From Dicaeum eximium (taxonomy: Eukaryota > Chordata > Aves > Passeriformes > Dicaeidae), in contig VWZP01002402.1 in NCBI GenBank assembly GCA_013396995.1, forward strand, positions 1,199,538-1,263,537: 64,000 nt of DNA. Direction: 5' to 3'. The position numbers and the translations under genes were made by a program. Positions 1-12,221 of this stretch are shown one piece after another (within the stretch, counting starts at the first letter, position 1; the number at the start of each line of letters is the position of its first letter). A model generated the notes under the pieces. It saw only the letters and a program-made list of their open reading frames with translations, was not told where the DNA came from and made no database searches.

Positions 1-1050
1 GTAGTATGCTATCCAAGTTTGCAGTTCAGTTAAAGTTATTCTTGTTGGATATATGATGAGACTTGGAAGCTCTAAATAAGGGATCAATTTTGTGGAAGGC
101 CTCAGATGTTAAGGTCAGCTACAACCATGGCCATCAATGCCTGTCAAGCACTGCAGTGTTTTGATTTTTATTCAGTGAAATGTTGATGACACATTTCCTT
201 TACTTGGAAGGCCAACATTTGCTGGTAAGTTTTATCTTCCAATTTGAATAGTATGTGATGATTGATGAAACTGCCTCCCTATATAGCTTCAAGTTTTAAT
301 AGCCTGTTAGCCTGTATTATCTGCTTATGGACTGAAAACAAATAAAAGATCTGGAGATGGAAAGAAAGAAGCAGGCTTTTGGAGGCTGATTATTTTTCTG
401 AGTTCAAGTATTTCTGCTAAAGGAGAAATTAGAATGTATTCAAATATGGTCATATTTGAATTGCTCAGTCTTTTTCCAAGAATAAGGCTGAAGCCTTGTA
501 GATACATTCAGTTCCTGAAATCCATTTTCAAAATATTCTTACTTGACTGGACTTAAAAAAAAAGTCATCAAGAATTTGTAATATTTTAACAAGTAATTGC
601 AAACTAGTATGACACAAATTTCCAAAACCCATCAAATTACTCCTTTGTAAATGATGCTTCATAGCCACAGCTAAAAAAAAACCCACAAAGCAACAAAAAT
701 TCCTGCTTGCTCTAATATAATTTTTTTATATAATTTATTTTAAAGCCATTTGAGAACTTGATAGCTTTAGAAAAATGTTTGTATATTTCATAACAGCTCT
801 TCTAGCTTCTCTTGCCTCCTTTCTCCTTTCCAAATAATGATGCTATTAGCACAGATGACATCACTGCCATTCATTGGAATCCAGTTTGCTGCATGCATGG
901 TGCCTCACCTAGCACACTGCAAACCCAGTTTTAGCTGTTCTTTACTTGCTACTGGAATAAATGTGATGTGGTACTAATGGAGATATTCCATTGTTACTGT
1001 GTTTTTCTCTTTATTTTAGATGAGCTTCACAGCCTCTTCATTTTTTGCAG
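1..1050 (+). other. KCTD3: KCTD3 intron (left edge)
   Basis: AT-rich, with no exon recognised. The upstream KCTD3 exons encoding the BTB domain and first blades lie outside the window. Confidence 0.8.
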
Positions 1051-1166
1051 GAGTGTTCAGTCTTGGAGTGCCTGTAGATGCTCTCTTCTTCATTGGCAAC
1101 CAGTTGGTGGCTACAAGCCATACAGGGAAAGTCGGAGTTTGGAACGCTGTGACTCAGCATTGGCAG
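1051..1166 (+). CDS. KCTD3: KCTD3 exon, WD40 blade
   Basis: The acceptor is TTTTTTGCAG before 1051 and the donor is GT at 1167. The first two bases complete a codon begun in the preceding, unseen exon. It encodes [15 protein letters not shown] followed by [16 protein letters not shown], a WD-blade ending with the usual W. It ends in phase 0. The ATG at 1020 lies in the intron and is not a start. Confidence 0.93.
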
Positions 1167-4100
1167 GTCTGTTCAATGTTTCAATGTTCCACATCACTTT
1201 TCACAAGCTGGAGTGTCTTTCTAGTAAAACAAGAATAAAATAATCTAAAAGCATGTTGGAAATGCTTATCATAGGGTTTTCAGCCCTGCGTTATGGAGTT
1301 TATCACCTGGGTGTTTTGCCTGTGGCAGAATGTTGACTTGTTTGGTGTTACTAAAAAGCATGGTTTCAAATGAAAGGATGTGGTGTGATTTGGGGTAATA
1401 AATGTCAAGTACCAATATATTTAAACTTCTTTATGGATTATTAACTTTGTAAAAAATTCACTAGCATCATAAGAAATAAAATTGTGGGGAATGTGTGACA
1501 GCAATTTCTGGACCATCTGAAAGAAAACAAGAGGGCGGTCTGGTATCTGGGGATCTCCAAAGCTGCTTTACAATAGGAGACTCTTCTTCAACAGAAATAC
1601 ACGTGACTGTTCTTTAACAATGCCTGTCTTGTGTGTGGATGCTTCTGGCTGCACTGATTTGATTCCTGATGTCAGAATGCACATTAAATAGAGAGATCCA
1701 TGGAGTCAGTGTGAGGCTGAGAAACAGCTGAGCATTCAAATAACAAAGCTTGTAATGCAGCTGGATGTACACCTTTGTGGCACAAAACCTGCATGCACTA
1801 AAAATCCCAAAAATGCCTTGCAAATCTCAAGAGGCAGAACTGACCTGAGGCTGCTGCACTGTTTGCTGTCTAAGTTCTGATTTGACTCTTAAGTGACAGT
1901 AATGGTAACAAATAACAGAGATAATAGGTGTGGGATAGCACTGCTTCTGCATCAGAGACAGACATGTTAGTATGGCCTTGAATTAAACAAAACATTATTT
2001 AAAGTTCTACAGATGCCTTGCAAAATCTTCCGTGAAGGGACAACTTACTGCTATGTGGCAAACTGGTGTTTAACAGTATTTTCTAAAGGAGCAAATCATA
2101 AGAAATAAAACCTAATGTCCCATTCATAGTCTTTGTTTCTGGGGGAGCCACAGAAATCTTTCTGATCACCTGAATAGTTCCTCAGTTTGATTGATTATTC
2201 CTTTGGTGAAAGCGTTTCTTATTGAAGAGTGGGAAAATCTTTGAGAGGCTTATATGCCAGTGTGTCTATAAAACATGTTGGCTGGTTTTTATCCAGAGGA
2301 TGAGAATAGCTCCATTTATAAGCAAACAAACAAAATCAACCAAACAAAACTAACAAAACTCACCCACATAAAACCAAACCAACAAACAAAAAGCCCAAAA
2401 CAGTACCATTTCACAGTGCTTTCTGTATCTTTGGCTCTTTTTTTAGTAAAAAAACTCAAAATAACTCACAAGTGTCTTCCTGTAGATATTAGTATCCCTT
2501 TAGAACACATTCTTTTCTTGAAGAACCCCATAAAGATATAAAGTGGCAGGTTTGATCTTGGAATTCCTGATGAGAATATCTGATATTTAACTGACTGCTT
2601 TCCATGAGTTGCTCACAGGTCTGGGCTTAGGATGCAATCATACTTGCTTCAGTGAGAGGTTTCTGTAGAACAGTGTGCTGATGCCCCATTTCAGAGCAAC
2701 AACTTCGTCTTCCTTCAGGCTGTGTCTTTCTAAGATCTACTTTCATTTGTGCAAATCTGTTCTTCCTTATGTGGTGATCTCTGACATACATAAGATATAA
2801 TTCTGATTTCTGCATCTTATTGGTTCTTGCATCTTCTTCCCTTCTTAGAGATTTGAGCAGACTACTGAGGTGGTTTCCCTAGTACTTATTCCTCTGACAG
2901 TGTTTCAGTTGCATGGTAAAAGGAGGAGAAGGAGGGTGTGGATGCTAGATACATTAATAATGAAATTCTTAGCAAAGGAGAGCTTAAAGGAAGCAGAATA
3001 TTAAGTGCTATAGAGTAAGAGGTAACATAAAGCAGTAGAGTGTGACAGAAAATCCTACTAGGCAAAGTGAGGATTCTCACTGGCCATGCTTTACCAGTGA
3101 CTGTTGTACAGGGTTGCTGTTTCCTAATAAAAGTTCACATCTTGGCAGATGGCAAACGCTGAATCAACTCTGGTGTTGCTATCTGCTACAGAAGGAAAGA
3201 AGATAATATTTACAATATGTTTTAGGGGCTTACAAACCACCCTTAAGTTACGAGGGGTACTGGTTTAGAGTCCAAGCTCTCTGGGATGTGGGGAAATTTC
3301 TTTAATTGGTTTGTTTTGCTTTTATCCAACTGATTCATTGTAAGTGTTTTGCAAATGATTTTTCAAGTCTCCGTAGTTATTGGAAGGATGCTGCTGGTCA
3401 GAGAGAAATGGGAACTTAGGCTGAAATGTCCATGAATTAGTGTTCAAGGCCCATTAAGTGAACTGACTGAAACATAGAGTACAGGACAAATATCATTACA
3501 CTGTACATGTTTGAGTGCTTTGGATAAAATGGCTTTTGGCTTTTTCCTCCTCATGGCTGAAGCAAAAAAGAATTGTTTAAAATAGGACATACATCCTCCT
3601 TACCTAGGATAAAGTAAACTTTTTATTTGCTTGAAATCTCTGTCCCACTTGGAGGAATAAGCCCTCCTTTTAACCCTAGAGTGCAAAGAAAGGGCATGTG
3701 TAATCTCTCACCTTGAGTTGTAGACCAGTAAGTAAAATATGACAGGGCTGTCTTGCAGTTTGCTTGGTGTCATTGTGTGTTGGAAGTGAGAAACTGTAAT
3801 GGAACAAGAATTTTTACCCCTCATTATCTATCTTCTAGAGGCAGAGATTTACATAGTTTGGCAGAGGGATGCAAAACTTGGGATAAAAGAAGGCACAGAG
3901 AGGTAACATCTAGTTCTTTGGTCCAGAAATCTCTTAAGGACTTGTTGGAAATGGAAGAAGGGAGAGGACAGAAAGGGTGAAATACACTCACTGACATATC
4001 GGAAAAAAAATCTACTTTTGAAGACATGGTTTAGATGCAACTCTCGAAGCTTTGTTCCTTCACACAGAGAAGGATCTTCCAGAGCAGTTGTGCTGATTTG

Positions 4101-7100
4101 TCTCATGTGTCTGCTGAGCTCCAGGACTTCAGATCCAGTTTGGTAGAGGAATATGCAGTACTTCAGGAATGACATTGTACGTGCAAGTGTGTGCACAGTG
4201 GCTTCAGTCCAGTACCAAATTCAATGGATGTTCAACAAAATACACCAAAAATGTCTGAAAACTGAGGAAGTAGCAACCTAAATTCTTGATTTGATTATTT
4301 TTTCCTTTCTATTTGCGCTAGGTTCAGGATGTTGTTCCTATCACAAGCTATGATACTGCTGGGTCTTTCCTGCTGCTGGGCTGTAACAATGGTTCTATCT
4401 ACTATATAGGTAAAAAATGGGAGCAGGGTGGAATAAAAAGGAAGTGCTACTGCTTTTTTGTTACACTCTTTAGTTGACTTAAGTTGCATCAGAACAACTC
4501 TGTCTAATGAGAATAAATGTCTCCTCCCCACAGACATGCAGAAGTTCCCACTGCGAATGAAAGACAATGATCTTCTTGTGACAGAATTGTACCATGATCC
4601 CTCCAATGATGCTATAACAGCTCTCAGTGTCTACCTCACACCTAAAACAAGTCAGTATTTAATGCTTGTGCCTAATGTGTCTTGGTTGGTTTTAAGCCTT
4701 TTGGACCAGAGAGGCACTTAGATTACAAATTGCATTTGCTGAAATAGTTTGTGCTGAACTGGGTAAGGGGGAGACACAACCTTGCTGTTGTGTCTGACTT
4801 TATAACCAATATGCTAAGAAACATTCCCATATGCAGCTTGATGATGCTTTTGTAATTATGGTGCAGATCTCTTTTAAATTAAAAAGAGAAAAACAATAGC
4901 AGCAACAAAAACCCAAAGCAAAGTAAAACTCAAAAAAGCCCAGACTGGGAGAAAGTGGTTACTTTCACATAGTAATATTGATACCACAGTGACTTTTTTA
5001 ACTGTAGTGCTTTCTGGTTTTGTTTTGCTTTCCCATTTGCTTCCAACTAAAGCAGAAAAATAAATGTTATGTGGCACATATAGACCATATCACTGTGAGG
5101 AGTGCCAAAATATCTGACCATATGACTTTATCCATTTCTTCTTTCACTTTCAGGAGGGAGGAGAGAATGGGATAGAAGGCTTTTGTTAAGACAACATTGA
5201 AGCATGTACTATGGAATTGAACAAACCTAGGGTCATTTTAGTGGCAAAATGCCCTGCCTGTTAATGGGAAAATAATGAGTAAACAGTGTTTAAAAAACAT
5301 AGCTTTCTTACTGGAAAGCTGTGGAAGCTTGGAAATACTGTTTTCTACTGCCTCCTTCCCAGGCCCCCAGTAAGCCAAGCTTTTATTCCTGGGGGAACAA
5401 CTGTGTTCTTGCTTATTTCAGGTGTAAGTGGCAATTGGATTGAGATTGCATATGGCACCAGCTCTGGAGCAGTGAGGGTGATTGTGCAGCACCCAGAGAC
5501 AGTTGGGTCTGGCCCTCAGCTCTTTCAGACCTTCACGGTTCATCGAAGCCCTGTCACGAAGATCATGCTCTCAGAGAAACACCTTGTGTCAGGTAATGTG
5601 TGCACAGATGTGAATTGGTGGTTCTCCCCTCCTCCTGAGCAATGCAGAATTTGTATGCTTTGCTCTATAACTTGCATCATTCCCACGTGTAATAGAAATT
5701 AGTTGGACAGATCTGGGGGCAGGGGAAGGGCTAGATTTGCTTGGATCCTCTTTCTTAAAGTAAGCATTTTTCAAAGCCTTTAGCAGTTGAAAGGCCCAAG
5801 TTTTATTTGACCAGATACTAGAACAACTCACTCTTCCATTTGTGTATTATTCCAAGGTTGCCATTTGTAGAAATAAAAGAGTTTGTAAACAAATGTATCT
5901 CTGTCAAGTTTTATTGTTGTGTGCAGGTCCTTCAGGACTAGTCTTCTTTTAACAGCCTTTCAGGAGCTTTCTGGGCTGCAGTAAAATGTGCACCATCTCC
6001 TCCTGGGCCCTAGAAAAAGCCTTCCAGTGACTTCAAAGGGCTGTCTCTGTTTCTTTTCTCAGCAGTCTCTGAATGTTTGTTGTGCTATTCTGCTTGTCCT
6101 GGTCTTATTCTTAGGAACGTGTTTTACTTGCAGAGAAGATGCAGTCACTCCTTCCTCTGTAAAAATCTATTTCATCTAGAATCCAACAGCCAGGGCATGG
6201 CAGAGAACTGGTTTACATCTTGCTGCTATCCTGTTATTTAAAAAAAAATGAACAGGAACATGGTATCCAATTATACTGCAAATAAACAGCCCAGGGGTCA
6301 TCTGTTCCACTGTAAGTTGCTGCTAAACCCTCAGTACCAAGAGAGGCACATCTGTACGTACAAAACTGAGTTAATTGATGAATTAAATGGAATAGGGCTG
6401 TTGTGTGGAGGAGGATTCTGCTGCCAGGTTGCTCTCATGACATCTTGTCCTAGCATCTGCACACAGGGGATTGAAAGGGGCTCTAGGCTATTGATGCTAG
6501 ACCAGACCTTAGTTTGGTTTTGTACCTGTCCCAGTTTTTTTAATTTCTGAGCGAAGAAATAAAACTAATAGAAAATAGGACATCAGCAAGAATTTGTAGA
6601 CTGTTAGAAAATTGTCTGGAGGTGCTGTGTGACCTCACATTGACTAAATTCTTGATTGCTCAGTCTTGTAAAACTATCACATAGATGATCATTAGAGAAG
6701 TTTATCTAAATGTTTTGTCATCCCTTGTAAATGCACATCTTTTCCTTTCCAGTTTGTGCTGATAACAACCATGTCCGGACATGGACTGTGACTCGGTTCC
6801 GGGGTATGATTTCGACTCAGCCAGGCTCAACACCTCTTGCATCATTCAAAATCTTATCCCTGGAGGAAGCAGAGAGTCATGGCAGTTATTGTTCTGGAAA
6901 TGACATTGGTAGGATGTCTCTGGGTTGTGCTGTTTCTGTACCTTCACTAGCCTTATAACAGTTTAACAGACCTTCAGTCCTGTAACACATAAGATGATGG
7001 GTGTAAGCTCTTATACACTGCTCTTCCTTTGAAATGATGGTAAGAATCTGTAAGATTCACTTGGAATTATTATTTAGGCTGTAGAGAGTGAGTACACTTA

Positions 7101-10100
7101 AAGGACTTTCTCTGAATGACAGAAAAAGGGACAAAAAAGTCTTTGGAACACAGATACTGTATGTCTTCCCTGAGCAAACTGATGTAGCATTTCAATTCTG
7201 ATTTAACTAGAGAATGAGAGAAAGCAGAGGAGACTGTATTTAGCAGATGAGTATAGCAAACATTTGGTCTACTGCAAATTGTAGTTCACTGTTCAGCTGG
7301 AGTTAAACAAAGCATAAAAAAAATACTTAAATGACTTTGAAGTCATGACAAAGTTCACTGAAGCCTTGCAGCTGCAGAGGCAAAGGGTGCTAGCACATTG
7401 CTGTAGCAAGGTACTGAAGGAATGTGTGTTGGTAAATATGGGTAGACAAGTAGTTTAGATTCCTTGGTGGTCTGAGCCTTGCAAATGAACCTTTGATGAA
7501 TAGGATGCGCTGTGAACACAGGCTGGGGTCAGTACTGTTACAAGAAGTAATATTAAGCCTTTAGACATGTAGGAGCTGCAAAATAACAAAGTACTTACTG
7601 TTATTATACAGACCTAATGCAGAGTTTGTGCTGACATAGTAATTCCTCCAGGAACACACAGTAAACTTAAGAATGTGTGTCCCTTAGAATAGCAAAAACT
7701 GATTTGGATCTGTAGAGACTGCTAACCATTGGATGGCTTTTGCTGGCTAATGGTCATCTTTGTCTCCCTGCTCCTGATACTTGGAAATTGCAGAGGTCAT
7801 ACTCATATGAGTCTGGGTCTTCAGAATTGTTTGGGTAAAAAAGTGAGGGAATTGATTATGGATCTTTCTTTTTTTTTCCTCTAGGACCCTTTGGCGAACG
7901 TGATGATCAACAGGTGTTTATCCAAAAAGTTGTTCCCATTACGAATAAGCTGTTTGTAAGGCTGTCTTCAACTGGTAAAAGGTACATCCATGTTGTAAGT
8001 GGGAAAGAGGCAGGACTAGGCCTGTTCAGGTGGTTATGTCTCCTTCCTCCATGCTGAATGCATGCAGTTGCACATAACAGTTTTCTACTGTGCTTGACAG
8101 CTCTGGCTGAACTTTTGTTTGTGTGCCAGTATCACAACTGTTACTTAATGATTATTATAACCTCAAAGCCAAAAGGCTTTTTGAGAAATGTGATATCAGA
8201 GACTCACTTCATGATGGAGCTCACAAAACACACATTTCTGTGCCTCTATTAATATGTGACTCTCAACCATGGTACCATGCTAACATTTAATTTCAAAACT
8301 AATGCTGAAGTTACTGGTAGCAGAGATTATCTCTTTCTTTGCACTTGGCTTTGAAGATATTAGAACCTTTAAAATGGAGGTACTGTTTTCTAGGTCATTA
8401 TTCAATTATTTTCTTAGGTTTGACTTCATAATGTTCTACTAACGTTGCTGCCAACATAGTAAAAAATGTTGTCAAATCCACAGCTGCTTTTCTTCTTGTT
8501 AGGCTAGGAAAATGACAAGAGATCAGAAAAGATAGTGCATCTCAGTTCTATGCTTCATTTTTGCATCTCTTGCCTAATAACTTTGAATCTGGATGAAAAC
8601 ATTAATGCCTCAACACCACAACTAGTTTTGGCACTGCTTGGGTGAAAAGTTCACTACAAAGGGCCAGTAAAACAAACTACCCAGAGCATGAGCAGCTTAG
8701 TTGTGGGAGTCCATTTCTTCTCATCATTCCTGATAAACTTCTAAAATAAAGGGGAAAAAAGTAATAGACATCTGCATGACAAGTGAAATTGCAGTTGTGA
8801 TATGACAAAAGTTATCTTTATAGATAACATCTACATTAGAGATGTATCGTCTTTGGATTTTTTTGCGTATCTTTTATGTGAGTAAATGTGCTGTTTCTGC
8901 AGGTTAGTTTCCTAGAGTGTCTAGCATATGAAGGGGCTGGTTTCTGTCATTGTTGTGAGACCCTTAGCTTTCTAATCATTGCAAATAGGAAATGGACATA
9001 GAACATGTGGGGGCTGTGTAACAAACAAGCAGTAAGAGTCCTGATGGACTGGGGGTGGGAAGGAATTGTCTGCAGCTGAGCAGTGTGCCAGTCATGCAGG
9101 GGAAGGAATTTCATCTGGAGAAAAGATCTTTTTCTGATGGCAAGTTTAGTGCCTTCTCAGAAGATTGAACCAGTACTGACTTCAATGGCCAAACTGTGCC
9201 TGGTGCAATTGTTCAGGTAATTTGGGCTTTCTCTTCCTGTAGGATCTGTGAGATCCAGGCTGTTGACTGCACTACCATCTCGTCATTTACTGTGCGAGAA
9301 TGTGAAGGATCCAGCAGGATGGGCTCCCGGCCACGCCGCTACCTCTTCACTGGACATTCCAATGGCAGCATCCAGATGTGGGACCTGACCACAGCTATGG
9401 ACATGGTTAATAAGAGTGAAGACAAAGGTAAGTTGTGTTATGCCAGGACTGTGGTGTGGTTCTTTTTCGTGTCCTCAGATTTGCCTGACTGCAGATAAAT
9501 GGACTTGGCCTCTAAGAGCTCTCTCTTGCAGATGTTGGTGGCCCCACAGAGGAAGAGCTGCTCAAGCTGCTTGACCAGTGTGACTTGAGTACATCTCGCT
9601 GTGCCACACCCAACATCAGTCCTGCCACCTCAGTTGTCCAGCCAAACCGGCTTCGGGAATCTAATTCCAGGTAAGTCACCAAGGGTGGCTCCGGCTGCAG
9701 ACACCAAAGGTTTTGCTTTTCAGGTAGGCAAACAGGTTTGGTGAATTGAAGGCTGTAGCTGAGCCTCTGAATTCATGCCCTAAGTGGCTTGAACTACACA
9801 CACATACTCCTTGATTTCTACTGGCTTCTATGTGTGCAGACCAAAGTAAACTCAGAGAATCTGAAGTGATCTGGAAGCCTTTTTATTGTGGCTGTGATGA
9901 ATGTATTGCTATTGTAGTGGGAATTGCAGTGGTAGGTGGGAGCAATGGTGTGCAGAAGAACTGGCTGCTATTCTCAGCCTAACATCTGCTCTTCTTGTAT
10001 TTTCTGAAGCCTCCAATTGCAGCACCATGAAACGATCCACGAAACTGCCACGTATGGTTCTGTGCGGCCATACAGAGAAAGCCCCCTGTTGGCAAGAGCG

Positions 10101-10592
10101 AGGCGGACAGAGAGCTTTCACAGTTACCGGGACTTCCAGGCTTTTAACTTATCCAGCAAAAGCCCAACAGAAAAGGCAGCTGCTGCAAATGGGAATTCAA
10201 GCCAGATAGAGGCCAGGAAGGCAACAGCTGAGGGCAGTGCAGCTGAGAGGAAGGCAGTCCAATCAACAGCACCAGAAGTGCGAGGTGCAGGCCTGACAGA
10301 TGCAGGTGGGTGTTGCAGTACAGAGGTTCACCGCCTGCCAGAGAATTCTCTGGATCTCAAAAAAAGAGGCCCAGAAGAAGAGAATGAAACCAAAGCAGAA
10401 AGCAAAAAGAAAATGGGATTTGAAGGAGCTGGTTTCCTGGGAAGAAAGAAAGTGCCTCTCCTGGCCTCAGCACCAGTCCTTGCTGAAGGTGGGCCTGAAT
10501 TACCTGGTGCAGCTTCTCCATCACCTACAAAGACAGCTGCTTCACCACGGCACCGGAAGAACGACTCATCCTGCCAAGACTACGGCTTGTGA
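1051..10592 (+). CDS. KCTD3: KCTD3, C-terminal part (nine exons, 5' end outside window)
   Basis: Joined exons 1051-1166, 4322-4409, 4534-4650, 5422-5592, 6753-6908, 7885-7981, 9243-9427, 9532-9670 and 10010-10592 give one open frame of 549 codons and a TGA, with GT/AG at every intron and matching phases. The protein matches my memory of vertebrate KCTD3: WD40-type blades ([34 protein letters not shown]), then a charged Ser/Pro-rich tail. The family has an N-terminal BTB/T1 domain, which lies left of the window. Full-length KCTD3 is about 815 residues, so roughly the last two thirds are here. Family knowledge: KCTD3 increases surface expression of the HCN3 pacemaker channel and belongs to the CUL3-adaptor-like KCTD group. 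The paralogue SHKBP1 has the same BTB plus WD layout, but the tail and the USH2A neighbour favour KCTD3. No stop or frameshift is seen. Confidence 0.96.
1167..4321 (+). other. KCTD3: KCTD3 intron, 3.2 kb
   Basis: Apart from the AAAC-rich repeat at 2315-2400 I see nothing. The exons on either side join in phase 0 to a continuous WD blade, so none is missing. Confidence 0.85.
2315..2400. repeat. AAAC/CCAAA-rich simple repeat
   Basis: Runs of AAACAAAC and CCAAACAAAA over about 85 bp in a KCTD3 intron. Confidence 0.7.
4322..4409 (+). CDS. KCTD3: KCTD3 exon, WD40 blade
   Basis: The acceptor is TTTGCGCTAG and the donor is GTAAAA. It starts in phase 0 with [14 protein letters not shown] and ends in [10 protein letters not shown] plus one base. 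It joins directly to the preceding TQHWQ, and the combined sequence reads as a normal KCTD3 WD blade. Confidence 0.93.
4534..4650 (+). CDS. KCTD3: KCTD3 exon
   Basis: The acceptor is CTCCCCACAG and the donor is GTCAGT. It encodes [19 protein letters not shown], then [20 protein letters not shown]. It starts with two bases completing Asp and ends with one base over. The segment links two blades. Confidence 0.94.
5422..5592 (+). CDS. KCTD3: KCTD3 exon, WD40 blade
   Basis: The acceptor is GCTTATTTCAG and the donor is GTAATG. It encodes [20 protein letters not shown] and continues through a stretch ending [15 protein letters not shown]. Phase is 1 at both ends, consistent with its neighbours. 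Confidence 0.95.
6753..6908 (+). CDS. KCTD3: KCTD3 exon, WD40 blade
   Basis: The acceptor is TTTCCTTTCCAG and the donor is GTAGGA. It encodes [18 protein letters not shown], a WD blade with its Trp, then a Ser-rich loop ending SYCSGNDI. It starts with two bases completing a codon and ends with one base over. Confidence 0.95.
7885..7981 (+). CDS. KCTD3: KCTD3 exon
   Basis: A T-rich tract and CTAG precede 7885, and the donor is GTACAT. It encodes [19 protein letters not shown] followed by [13 protein letters not shown], with two bases over that make Arg with the next exon. Confidence 0.95.
9243..9427 (+). CDS. KCTD3: KCTD3 exon, last WD40 blade
   Basis: The acceptor is CTCTTCCTGTAG and the donor is GTAAGT. 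It encodes [15 protein letters not shown] and ends with the textbook blade [16 protein letters not shown] plus [13 protein letters not shown]. The G-H and W-D pairs are visible. Confidence 0.96.
9532..9670 (+). CDS. KCTD3: KCTD3 exon, post-WD acidic linker
   Basis: The acceptor is CTCTCTTGCAG and the donor is GTAAGT. It encodes [18 protein letters not shown], then a Ser/Thr/Pro-rich stretch that includes [13 protein letters not shown]. The intron before it is only 104 bp. Confidence 0.95.
10010..10592 (+). CDS. KCTD3: KCTD3 terminal coding exon
   Basis: The acceptor is TTTTCTGAAG before 10010, and the first base completes Ser. The frame runs to TGA at 10590-10592. Recognisable blocks are [36 protein letters not shown] and [17 protein letters not shown], all known from the KCTD3 tail. 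The middle ([13 protein letters not shown] to about [13 protein letters not shown]) looks poorly conserved, low-complexity and charged, so it is probably disordered. The many Ser-Pro sites suggest phosphorylation, which is inference. Confidence 0.96.
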
Positions 10593-10700
10593 AAATGTCT
10601 CTGCTGGCAAAAACAAGGTGCAGATGCCCTCTGGCTGGTAGCAGGCATGATGTTACATATTGTGGGTTGTTTCTTGAGTGGGATTTTGTTCTGATACCAG

Positions 10701-10706
10701 AATAAA
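10701..10706 (+). terminator. KCTD3: KCTD3 proximal poly(A) signal
   Basis: AATAAA lies 109 bases after the KCTD3 stop codon. A second AATAAA at 11134-11139 could serve a longer 3' UTR. Which one is used cannot be told from sequence. Confidence 0.5.
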
Positions 10707-11629
10707 ACTTGTAAGGTTATGAGAAGGTACCTAGCTGCTGCCAAAGCTTTGAAGGGTTGTCCACATCAGTGTGTGGCTTTATGTAATGCTCCAAAATGTA
10801 GTACGGTACTTGGTCCAAAATATTGTTGTGCATTCTTGCTAAATGTGGTCAGGCATGCGATATGTTGTGATTATTTTTGTTTTGGAGAAAGGGACAGGGC
10901 TAAAGGAAAACTTGGTTGCTGAGCAGAGGATGCCCTTTAGGTGCAGCTGCACATTGCTCTGCAGTGCTGCTTCTGTCTTGGGTGGATTTTGCCTGATTAA
11001 CAGAGCTGCCTCTGTAGTCTAGTTTATTGAATGGGATCCTTGCTCTGTATGCTGCTGTCTGATATCTGAAATGTTTTGTGCAGGTTAAGGAGGAAGCTAT
11101 CCAAAATAGCATATTATTTTGCCTCTTAGTCCAAATAAATTGCCAGAGGAGTGTTGCTTGTACTTTCTGAAAATGTGTGGTATCAGATGATGGATTTTGC
11201 TGATTGTGACTGAGAGAATGCATAAAAATATGCTTGGCAGAATACACAGAACTGGCAGTCTCTTGGGGGCTTCCTTGTCACTTTCTCTGGGAAAAGGACA
11301 GAGATGAATATGGGAGTAGGTTTACTGTCATGGTGTAATAATTCTCAATTACAAGTGCCTTGACATGGTATTTCATACCTGTGTCGCACTGGCTGCTTGC
11401 TGTTTGCACCTAGTTTATTGTGGATGGTGAACAAGTTTTATTGCCTGTGGATTAGTAATACATAAGCAGAAAGGAAGGATGTGACAGCAAGTGAAAAAAC
11501 GTGCTTGGAGTTCAGCATTTATTAATGACCTGTTTTGTTGGCTTTTTTAACTTGAGCCGAGAGGGTGGGGAAGAGGGAGTGAGAGAACACAAAGGCTAGA
11601 ACAACTTCATAAGAATTCCTTCAGTGCTG

Positions 11630-11635
11630 TTTATT
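11630..11635 (-). terminator. USH2A: USH2A poly(A) signal
   Basis: TTTATT on the + strand reads AATAAA on the - strand, about 500 bases beyond the USH2A stop codon. It is the first canonical hexamer found downstream of the stop, giving a 3' UTR of about 0.5 kb. Confidence 0.5.
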
Positions 11636-12131
11636 CACAATTAAACATAATGTGCATAAACACAATTTTGTGGCAGAGCTCTGTCAGGCCAGGAGAAAAC
11701 ATGGACATCCTGCCATGCAGGCCCCTTTTAGCCACATGCTGGTTTTGGACATGTAAAAGACTTTTCCTTACCAAACATGCTGCCCCCCTCCCTCCCTCCC
11801 CTGCCCCTACAACCCTCCTCAGCTGGGAAAGCTGGATGAGAGACAAAGACCAGAGCCTCTACCTTTACAATCTTTCACTACTGTATGACTGAGGGATTAA
11901 ACTATTGTCATTCTGAAGTGTCAGTGCTAGCACACAGTTTTTACTATACAGTGAAAGGGATGTTGGAAAAAAGGCCAACTTACCCACCCCCCAGAAAAAC
12001 CCCCAGTTTTATCTATTAACTCCAGGGCATGGGGTGGGGAAACAGCAGCCCTATCCCTGCCTGCAAAGGCCATGCAGGCTGCTTTTGGCAAGTTACCCAC
12101 TTCCATTTTCTAGAAAAGCTGGTTTTGTTCT

Positions 12132-12221
12132 TCAGAGGTGAGTGTCAGTGAATGTGGTGTGCTCTTTGGTGACCGTGCTGAAGCCTTTGATGACACTGAC
12201 AAGATCTTCTTCATCTACATA
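12132..12221 (-). CDS. USH2A: USH2A terminal coding exon with PDZ-binding motif
   Basis: The acceptor is TTCCTTACAG. It has 90 bp: 29 codons plus TGA (12132-12134). It encodes YVDEEDLVSVIKGFSTVTKE, then HTTFTDTHL. The last four residues (DTHL, X-T-X-L) form a class I PDZ ligand, known in usherin to bind whirlin and related scaffolds. It is 6 kb from the previous exon, across the G-depleted tract, yet intact. Confidence 0.97.
   Translation of the reverse strand, partial: YVDEEDLVSVIKGFSTVTKEHTTFTDTHL

Larger units (their letters stand above)
4651..9242 (+). other. KCTD3: KCTD3 introns at 4651-5421, 5593-6752, 6909-7884 and 7982-9242
   Basis: These four introns of 0.8-1.3 kb lie between the exons listed separately. 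No repeat family, RNA gene or extra exon is recognised in them. The small introns 4410-4533, 9428-9531 and 9671-10009 are likewise plain. Confidence 0.8.
10593..12131. other. Convergent 3' UTR region between KCTD3 and USH2A
   Basis: There is no credible coding sequence here. The left part should be KCTD3 3' UTR (AATAAA at 10701 and 11134). The right part, from 12131 down to about 11610, should be USH2A 3' UTR. A C-rich patch lies at 11782-11812. If the distal KCTD3 site is used, the two transcripts end within about 500 bp of each other. Confidence 0.6.

Noticed and set aside
1020..1238. ATG-led frame suggesting a gene start at 1020
   Set aside because: The ATG is upstream of the TTTTTTGCAG acceptor. 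Only 1051-1166 is exon, and KCTD3 begins left of the window.
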